11,521 nt of DNA, from NCBI GenBank assembly GCA_002390675.1, contig DGPZ01000092.1, positions 87,115 through 98,635 of the forward strand, written 5' to 3'. The DNA is from Deltaproteobacteria bacterium UBA4427. Lineage in GTDB: Bacteria > Myxococcota_A > UBA9160 > UBA4427. Each line of letters opens with the position of its first letter. Positions within the stretch are counted from its first letter, which is position 1. Below the pieces are notes generated by a model. The model was given only the letters and a program-made list of their open reading frames with translations, had not been told where the DNA came from and made no database searches. The position numbers were made by a program, and so were the translations under genes. This document shows positions 6,941 through 11,521 of this stretch, in pieces.

Positions 6941-7834
6941 CTAGGGCAGGTTGCCAAGCGCATCGGCAACGCGATCGACTTCGTTCGGGTCGATCGATGT
7001 AGGAATCAGCAGGAGCTCGTTCGCGCCTGTGTCGGCGATCGACGAAACGAGATCACGAAACGCCTCGGCGGATCCGCGAAACCCCGCATGTGCGATCATT
7101 CCCTCCCGCGCCGCCGGGTCGATCCAGTTGAAGTAACGCGTGAGGTGGGTCGACACTTGTTCGTCCGCCTGGTCTCCGATCGCGAACCAGAGTGCCGTGT
7201 TCAGCTCGGGAGGCTCTTCGCGCCCCGCCTCTTTCCAGGCTTGGCGCGCCAAATCGAAGGACGCGGATACTTCGCGTGGGCTCGCAGACATGGTCATGCC
7301 GCTGATGCCGTCCGCCCATTTTGCAGCGTTCGCTGTGGCCTTCGGTCCCATGGCCCCGGAAAGGATACAAGGCCCGCCTTCTTGAAGGGGGAAGGGCTCG
7401 ACCGGTCGGAGGGTGTTGGGGACAATAATTTCACCACGCCAGACGCGTCGCATTTTTTCGACGTGCGATTCAAGTACAGCGATGCGCTTCTGACTAAGAT
7501 CGACTCCTGTCGCTCGGTAGTCTTCGTCTCGTCCGCCGGTCCCGACGCCCACTGTTAATCGACCTTCGCTCAGCACGTCGACCGTGGCCAACTGTTTCGC
7601 GGTGAGCACCGGATCGTGCATCGGTAGAATGAGCACGGTCGTCACGAGTTGAACTCGTTCCGTCAAAACCGCACAAGCGCCGAGGGTCGTCATCAGCTCT
7701 GGGTTTGGGAAACAGATCCGCTCTCCTAGGGCGAGGCTGCTGAAGGGCCCCGCCTCGATCCGCTTGACCCACTCAATCAGAATATTTCGACTCCATTCGG
7801 GCTCAGTGACGGGGAGGGTCATACCGAGTTTCAT
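6941..7834 (-). CDS. LLM-class (luciferase-like) oxidoreductase, probably F420-dependent
   Basis: This 297-aa single-domain TIM barrel has the normal length for the bacterial luciferase-like family. Family hallmarks are MKLGMTLPVTEP at the N-terminus, the strand LVTTVLILPMHDPVLTAKQL near residues 60-80, and DVLSEGRLTVGVGTGG near 87-101. The C-terminal region DTGANELLLIPTS also fits. The cis-peptide and Gly-rich features suit the F420-binding branch better than FMN monooxygenases with a reductase partner, and no flavin reductase gene adjoins it. Cofactor choice remains inference. The start at 7834 has AGGAG (7840-7844) 5 nt upstream. It is divergent from the beta-oxidation gene across 227 bp and convergent with the amidohydrolase. 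It may reduce or oxygenate a cyclic intermediate that feeds acyl-CoA degradation, but the substrate is unknown. Confidence 0.88.
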   Translation of the reverse strand: MKLGMTLPVTEPEWSRNILIEWVKRIEAGPFSSLALGERICFPNPELMTTLGACAVLTERVQLVTTVLILPMHDPVLTAKQLATVDVLSEGRLTVGVGTGGRDEDYRATGVDLSQKRIAVLESHVEKMRRVWRGEIIVPNTLRPVEPFPLQEGGPCILSGAMGPKATANAAKWADGISGMTMSASPREVSASFDLARQAWKEAGREEPPELNTALWFAIGDQADEQVSTHLTRYFNWIDPAAREGMIAHAGFRGSAEAFRDLVSSIADTGANELLLIPTSIDPNEVDRVADALGNLP

Positions 7835-7865
7835 GGGGACTCCTAAATGTCGTTGTAGTGGGATG

Positions 7866-7888
7866 CTCGGCCGATTCGAGAGGCCGAG
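7866..7888. promoter_or_regulatory. 7-bp inverted repeat in the divergent LLM / beta-oxidation intergenic region (possible operator)
   Basis: CTCGGCC (7866-7872) and GGCCGAG (7882-7888) are inverted copies around GATTCGAGA (7873-7881). The site lies 32-54 bp upstream of the LLM start, where a repressor bound in the promoter or leader would act. The 227-bp region 7835-8061 must hold promoters for both genes, but I could not identify convincing -10/-35 pairs. Confidence 0.4.
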
Positions 7889-8061
7889 GTTTGGAATGTG
7901 CCGGCCTGGGACGTTACGATAGCCATCAAAATTTGCCGAGCGACTGTCAGACCGCCAGTCTCGTCTGGCCTCGTGCTATCCAGCCCATCTCGGATTAGCG
8001 TTCCACCCTGTTCGGCGCCGCCACTCTCAAGCGTGCCGCCAAAACTCACCTCTGGAGTCCC

Positions 8062-10149
8062 ATGACCGCCATTAATGAAGTGACTGACCTCCGAATCGAA
8101 GGCGACGTCGCCATCGTCACGCTCAACTCGCCGCCCGTAAATGCTCTGTCCGCGAATGTCCGAACGGGACTGCTCGAGGGTGTCACTGCGGCGGAGGCAA
8201 ACGCCGATGCGCGGTCGATCGTGCTTATCTGCGAAGGCCGAACCTTTATAGCGGGCGCGGATATCACTGAGTTTGGTGGCAAGGGTCCCGCTGGCGCATC
8301 ACTGACAGATGTTCAGTCCGCTATGCAGAACGCGAGCAAACCTGTTATTGCTGCGATCCACGGAACGGCGTTAGGTGGTGGACTTGAGGTGGCGCTCTGC
8401 GCTCACTTTCGCGTCGCAGTCCCGTCCGCCCGCTGCGGGCTTCCCGAAGTCAACCTTGGACTCCTGCCCGGTGCCGGTGGTACGCAGCGCCTTCCGCGGA
8501 TCGTGGGTGTCGAAACCGCGCTCGAAATGATGACGAGCGGTCGACATGTTCCCGCTACCGAGTCTCTCGAACTTGGACTGATCGACGAACTGGCGGAAGA
8601 GGGCGCACTGCTCGAAGGTGCAATCGCATTCGCGCACAAAGTTGTCGAGGAAGGCCGCCCTCTTCGCAAGGTTGACGAGTCAAATGAAAAGGTCGAGGCG
8701 GCACGTGGGAAGCCTGAAATTTTCGAGAAGTTCCGCGCAGGGATTGCGCGCAAGGCGCGTGGGTTCCTCGCCCCTGAATATAATGTTCGTTGTATCGAAG
8801 CTGCGGTGAATGAGCCCTTTGCTGAAGGACTTAAGACCGAAGGCCGACTCTTTATGGAATTGATGACCGGCGAACAATCCGCTGCGCAGCGTTATTCGTT
8901 CTTCGCTGAGCGCGAGGTCTGGAAGATTCCGGATGTGCCACGCGACACGCCGAAGCTTCCGATCGAGAGCATCGGCATCGTAGGTGCCGGCACAATGGGT
9001 GGCGGGATCGCGATGAACTTCGCGAATATCGGCCTTCCTGTGATCCTCATCGAACGTGACCAAGCAGCACTCGATAAGGGACTGGCCGTTGTGCGAGCGA
9101 ACTACGAACGCAGCGCCAAGCGTGGCCGGCTGACGGCCGACGATGTTGAAACTCGGATGGGGCTTCTTAGTGGATCGACTTCGATCGAAGACCTCGCTTC
9201 GTGCGACTTGGTGATCGAAGCCGTTTTTGAAAATATGGCTGTGAAGAAGGAGATCTTTGCGGACTTTGATCGGGTGTTGAAGCCGGGCGCGATCCTCGCG
9301 ACGAATACATCTGCTCTCAATATTGATGAAATCGCGAGTGCGACCAAGCGCCCTGAATCGGTGATTGGCCTTCACTTCTTCAGCCCTGCCAACGTGATGC
9401 GCCTCGTCGAAGTCGTGCGCGCGGATCACACGTCCAATGAAGTCATTGCTACGTCGATGGCGCTTGCGAAGCGCATCGGCAAGATGGCGGCTCTCGTAGG
9501 CGTCTGCCGTGGCTTCGTCGGGAATCGTATTCTCGCGCCGCGACAGATGCAGGCCAATGAGCTGCTGCTTGAGGGCGCTATGCCCTGGGATGTCGATCGT
9601 GTGCTCTTTGACTTTGGCTTTCCGATGGGGCCTTTCGCCATGAGCGATCTCGCTGGACTAGATATCGGTTGGAGTAAGGAAACGTCTAAGGGAGAAACCC
9701 TGCGCGACGTGTTATGCGAAATGGACCGACGTGGCCAGAAGAACGGTCGTGGCTTCTACGACTATGCGGCGGACCGAAGCTCTTCGCCGTCTCCGGAAGT
9801 CGAGAAGGTCATTCTCGATTTCGCGGCCCGTAGTGGAAAGGCGCCTCGCAAAGTCTCGGACGAAGAAATTCTCGAACGATGTGTGTTCCCCATGATCAAT
9901 GAAGGCTTCAAGATCCTGGCCGAGGGCAAGGCGATTCGTGCCTCAGACATCGACGTGATCTGGGTCAACGGTTACGGCTGGCCGGTCTACCGCGGCGGCC
10001 CGATGTTCTATGCGGAGCAGGTCGGGCTCGCGAACGTCCTCGAGAAGCTCAAACAATTCGAGAAGGATTTCGGGGAAGCCTTCGCGCCAGCGCCTCTTCT
10101 CGAACAAGCGGTTGCCGAAGGAAAGAGCTGTCGAGAGCTTGGCTTCTAA
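8062..10149 (+). CDS. Bifunctional enoyl-CoA hydratase / 3-hydroxyacyl-CoA dehydrogenase (FadB/FadJ/MFE1-like)
   Basis: This 695-aa fusion catalyses hydration of 2-enoyl-CoA and NAD-dependent oxidation of 3-hydroxyacyl-CoA, two consecutive cytosolic beta-oxidation steps. The N-terminal crotonase domain (about 1-185) has the oxyanion segment IAGADI (63-68) and GGGLEVAL. The two catalytic glutamates are Glu109 and Glu129, with the same 20-residue spacing as in rat MFE1. The dehydrogenase NAD fold starts near 303 with GAGTMG (308-313). NTSALNI and the catalytic His438 in GLHFFSP follow, and the C-terminal HAD domain runs to about 690. The length and domain order match peroxisomal-MFE1-like bacterial proteins. 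No thiolase or acyl-CoA dehydrogenase is adjacent in the window. The start at 8062 has TGGAG (8053-8057) only 4 nt upstream, a short spacing. It is divergent from the LLM gene. Confidence 0.95.
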   Translation: MTAINEVTDLRIEGDVAIVTLNSPPVNALSANVRTGLLEGVTAAEANADARSIVLICEGRTFIAGADITEFGGKGPAGASLTDVQSAMQNASKPVIAAIHGTALGGGLEVALCAHFRVAVPSARCGLPEVNLGLLPGAGGTQRLPRIVGVETALEMMTSGRHVPATESLELGLIDELAEEGALLEGAIAFAHKVVEEGRPLRKVDESNEKVEAARGKPEIFEKFRAGIARKARGFLAPEYNVRCIEAAVNEPFAEGLKTEGRLFMELMTGEQSAAQRYSFFAEREVWKIPDVPRDTPKLPIESIGIVGAGTMGGGIAMNFANIGLPVILIERDQAALDKGLAVVRANYERSAKRGRLTADDVETRMGLLSGSTSIEDLASCDLVIEAVFENMAVKKEIFADFDRVLKPGAILATNTSALNIDEIASATKRPESVIGLHFFSPANVMRLVEVVRADHTSNEVIATSMALAKRIGKMAALVGVCRGFVGNRILAPRQMQANELLLEGAMPWDVDRVLFDFGFPMGPFAMSDLAGLDIGWSKETSKGETLRDVLCEMDRRGQKNGRGFYDYAADRSSSPSPEVEKVILDFAARSGKAPRKVSDEEILERCVFPMINEGFKILAEGKAIRASDIDVIWVNGYGWPVYRGGPMFYAEQVGLANVLEKLKQFEKDFGEAFAPAPLLEQAVAEGKSCRELGF

Positions 10150-10173
10150 TAAGCCGGCTGCCGGCCCCTATTA
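10147..10173 (+). terminator. Stem-loop overlapping the stop codon of the beta-oxidation gene
   Basis: GCCGG (10153-10157), CTG and CCGGC (10161-10165) form a tight GC-rich stem. It is flanked by TAATA (10147-10151) and TATTA (10169-10173), which can extend the pairing across a small internal loop. It begins at the stop codon and no gene follows on this strand, which suits transcription termination. There is no downstream T-run, so it may be an imperfect or Rho-assisted terminator. Confidence 0.45.
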
Positions 10174-10262
10174 GGATCGTCTTGACCGAATAGCATCCGC
10201 ATGTTTGAGCTGAGAGACTTCTTCGTAGACTCATTTCAACTCAGTGTGCATGTAGCGCATGA

Positions 10263-10276
10263 AAACGCCGGCGTTT
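10263..10276. repeat. 14-bp perfect palindrome
   Basis: AAACGCCGGCGTTT is fully self-complementary. It lies between the end of the beta-oxidation gene and the end of the cysteine-rich lipoprotein gene, which converge here. On the minus strand, 98 nt beyond the lipoprotein stop, it could act as a short terminator stem ending in TTTTC. A protein-binding site is the other option. Confidence 0.35.
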
Positions 10277-10373
10277 CGATTTTCTAGCGTGCCGTTAAGG
10301 TCGAGCAGTACGGGTTTCTGAGCCAGAACTAACGCGGTGGGTTCCGGGCTGAATGCGTGCTCCGAGCCGCGAA

Positions 10374-10586
10374 TTAGTGTTGCGGCGTACATTGGAAGCA
10401 AGGCGCTGGTTGATTGTCGCCGCAAGCTGCTCGTTCGCAGACGCCGAGAGGGCCTTTAGCAAGCTCGCATTGAACGCCCACCTCTCTGCATGCCGGTACC
10501 GGAGGCGGCGAGAATAGCTGCGCATCACAGGCTAGGAGCCCGGTCGCCACAAGCACGAGTGCAGCACTGATTGTCATTTTCCGCAT
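10374..10586 (-). CDS. Small cysteine-rich lipoprotein
   Basis: This 70-aa exported protein starts MRKMTISAALVLV with a short basic N-region and a hydrophobic core. A canonical lipobox LLAC follows, with lipidated Cys20. Asp21 at +2 is the residue that in enterobacteria keeps lipoproteins in the inner membrane; whether the rule applies here is unknown. The mature part has six further cysteines (33, 40, 50, 55, 63, 66) in a Pro/Gly-rich chain, ending PAPCFQCTPQH. That suggests three disulfides in an oxidising compartment, or metal binding at the CxxC (63-66). Short lipoproteins with a similar GPLGVC...CTPQH tail are familiar to me from delta-type genomes, but I cannot name a family. No strong ribosome site precedes ATG 10586, and Met4 (10577) is an alternative start. 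Confidence rests on the signal peptide and cysteine pattern. Confidence 0.68.
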   Translation of the reverse strand: MRKMTISAALVLVATGLLACDAQLFSPPPVPACREVGVQCELAKGPLGVCERAACGDNQPAPCFQCTPQH

Positions 10587-10733
10587 AGGTATCGCTTTCG
10601 AATTATGGGTGTCTCGCCCTCGCGGAGCGGTTGGGCGGCAGCCCGAGTCAGCGCGTCCGAATCCGTACTATGCATCGGTGCTGCCGAAGTTTTGATTCGC
10701 CATAGTGACGAACCGGTTTGCTGAGCTGAATAG

Positions 10734-10762
10734 GGACCAGAGAACCGCCGTTTCTCTGGTCC
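10734..10762 (-). terminator. 11-bp hairpin downstream of the TPM gene, probable terminator
   Basis: GGACCAGAGAA (10734-10744) and TTCTCTGGTCC (10752-10762) form a perfect 11-bp stem with a 7-nt loop, beginning 40 nt past the TPM stop. On the minus strand it is followed by CTATTC, so the T-tract is weak. It is flanked by direct copies of TAGGGACC (10731-10738 and 10766-10773). A second small stem, CAGTT/AACTG (10774-10788), lies between it and the TPM stop. Confidence 0.6.
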
Positions 10763-10802
10763 GATTAGGGACCCAGTTTTGGGAACTGCTCGCTCGCGCA
10801 GG

Positions 10803-11459
10803 CTACTCCTTAACCACAAGGTGATCGCGGAGTTCGTTGACGTCATCCTCGGCAATCGGAAAATCCGGGGCTAGGAGCTCGCCGCATCGCTGAATTGCCT
10901 GTGTCATCCCGTCGGCGAAATCGCCCCGTTTAACACCCTGTATCATTAGATCGACTAACTCCTGCCAGACTTCCGCGTCGACTTTCTCGGCGATGGCGTG
11001 GTCGGCTAATACGACGGCGCGGTGCTCCATTAGAGACACATATAAGAGGATTCCTGTGTTCCCCTCGGTCTGACCGACTCCGTGCTCGAAGAACTCGACC
11101 TCTGCTCGCATCTCAACCTGTTGGATTTGGTCGATCTGGGGAGTGAGTAGGCGCTGGGTGATGTCGAGTCTTGATAGCACGACCGCTAATCCGAAGGCGA
11201 GAGTCCAGCTCGCGCAGAGCCACATCCAATGGGGCCCGCCCAATCTTTCGAGATAGAGCGGGAGATCACTGAGTAAGACGCCTAATAGGAGCAGCGAAAA
11301 AGCAAGCAGCGGGACGTGCCCGATCGTCGAGGACCTTCTCACGAGGACCGGGACGATCTCTCCAGAAGTGCGCGACTCGGCATCGGCGATCGCAGTTTCG
11401 ATTCGCTCGGCGCCGTCAGCGCCAAGGAGATTATGTGCCCAGCTGGGAAGTTCTTGCAT
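10803..11459 (-). CDS. TPM-domain membrane protein
   Basis: This 218-aa protein has an N-terminal cytosolic or periplasmic helix region typical of the TPM (DUF477) family, with SRTSGEIVPVLVRRSS at residues 29-44. Two membrane segments follow, about 47-63 and 78-95. The second half of the TPM fold includes EFFEHGVGQTEGNTGILLYVSLMEHRAVVLAD (122-153) and a GDFADGMTQAIQRCG helix. In typical two-gene loci the partner is a YgcG-like TPM protein, as found here immediately upstream. The start is placed at ATG 11459 rather than 11465 because AGGAGG (11466-11471) lies 6 nt before it and the upstream stop overlaps it as TGATG, a sign of translational coupling. TPM proteins have been linked to photosystem II repair in plants and to envelope functions in bacteria, but the biochemical role here is unknown. 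Confidence 0.85.
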   Translation of the reverse strand: MQELPSWAHNLLGADGAERIETAIADAESRTSGEIVPVLVRRSSTIGHVPLLAFSLLLLGVLLSDLPLYLERLGGPHWMWLCASWTLAFGLAVVLSRLDITQRLLTPQIDQIQQVEMRAEVEFFEHGVGQTEGNTGILLYVSLMEHRAVVLADHAIAEKVDAEVWQELVDLMIQGVKRGDFADGMTQAIQRCGELLAPDFPIAEDDVNELRDHLVVKE

Positions 11460-11521
11460 CACCATCCTCCTGAAGCTCCGCCGCCGCTGAATCCGCCGCC
11501 ACCACCCGAAAAACCACCGAA
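11459..11521 (-). CDS. C-terminus of a YgcG-like TPM-domain protein (partial)
   Basis: The window ends inside this gene. Only the last 20 residues and the stop (11459-11461) are visible. They are FGGFSGGGGGF followed by SGGGASGGW, the Gly/Ser-rich tail ending in Trp that is characteristic of YgcG-type TPM proteins. Its TGA overlaps the ATG of the next TPM gene, and its last codons contain that gene's AGGAGG. The two are therefore one operon with coupled translation. In many genomes the pair is preceded by lemA, so a LemA-family gene is predicted just beyond the right edge. Confidence 0.8.
   Translation of the reverse strand, partial: FGGFSGGGGGFSGGGASGGW

Noticed and set aside
8680..9429. 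249-codon minus-strand frame inside the beta-oxidation gene
   Set aside because: It is antisense to a complete, motif-bearing FadB-like gene. Its translation is His/Arg-rich, as expected from reverse frames of GC-rich coding DNA.

Overview
The window looks like chromosomal DNA of a moderately high-GC, free-living heterotrophic bacterium. Families present include an F420-type luciferase-like oxidoreductase, an ACMSD-type amidohydrolase, a carboxymuconolactone-decarboxylase-like protein, an orphan molybdopterin enzyme and a six-cysteine lipoprotein ending in CTPQH. Such a mix is common in uncultured delta-type lineages (Myxococcota-, Binatota- or Desulfobacterota-like) and in some actinobacteria. 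The lipoproteins and leader architecture favour a diderm. There is no rRNA or marker gene, so this placement is inference with low confidence. No tRNA, rRNA, CRISPR array, transposase or phage gene was seen.

Layout. Positions 1-123 (minus) hold the start of a GTG-initiated lipoprotein or membrane protein cut by the window edge. Positions 253-2028 carry two minus-strand genes, a tandem-duplicated CMD protein and a short-chain dehydrogenase, separated by 180 bp with an inverted repeat. A 630-bp non-coding stretch with several inverted repeats follows. Positions 2659-4923 (minus) encode a 754-aa molybdopterin oxidoreductase. A 655-bp divergent gap (4924-5578) contains what may be the remains of a decayed gene. 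Positions 5579-6748 (plus) encode an amidohydrolase, which converges on the LLM oxidoreductase at 6941-7834 (minus). A long hairpin sits between those two stops. The LLM gene is divergent from a fused enoyl-CoA hydratase/3-hydroxyacyl-CoA dehydrogenase at 8062-10149 (plus). The right end (10374-11521, all minus) holds a small cysteine-rich lipoprotein and two translationally coupled TPM-domain genes, the second cut by the window edge.

How they fit. From 253 to 10149 the genes are mostly single transcription units with good Shine-Dalgarno sites. They encode separate oxidative and hydrolytic steps plus a complete beta-oxidation module. This resembles an accessory catabolic region for acyl-CoA, cyclic or aromatic carbon, but no substrate can be read from the sequence. 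The right end is a separate cell-envelope neighbourhood. No transcriptional regulator is encoded, although several intergenic palindromes could be operators. I did not find a clearly new multi-gene system. The best leads are an orphan molybdoenzyme with Asp where Cys or Sec is expected, palindromes in three gaps sharing a GATTCGAGA core, and the decayed coding traces upstream of the amidohydrolase.
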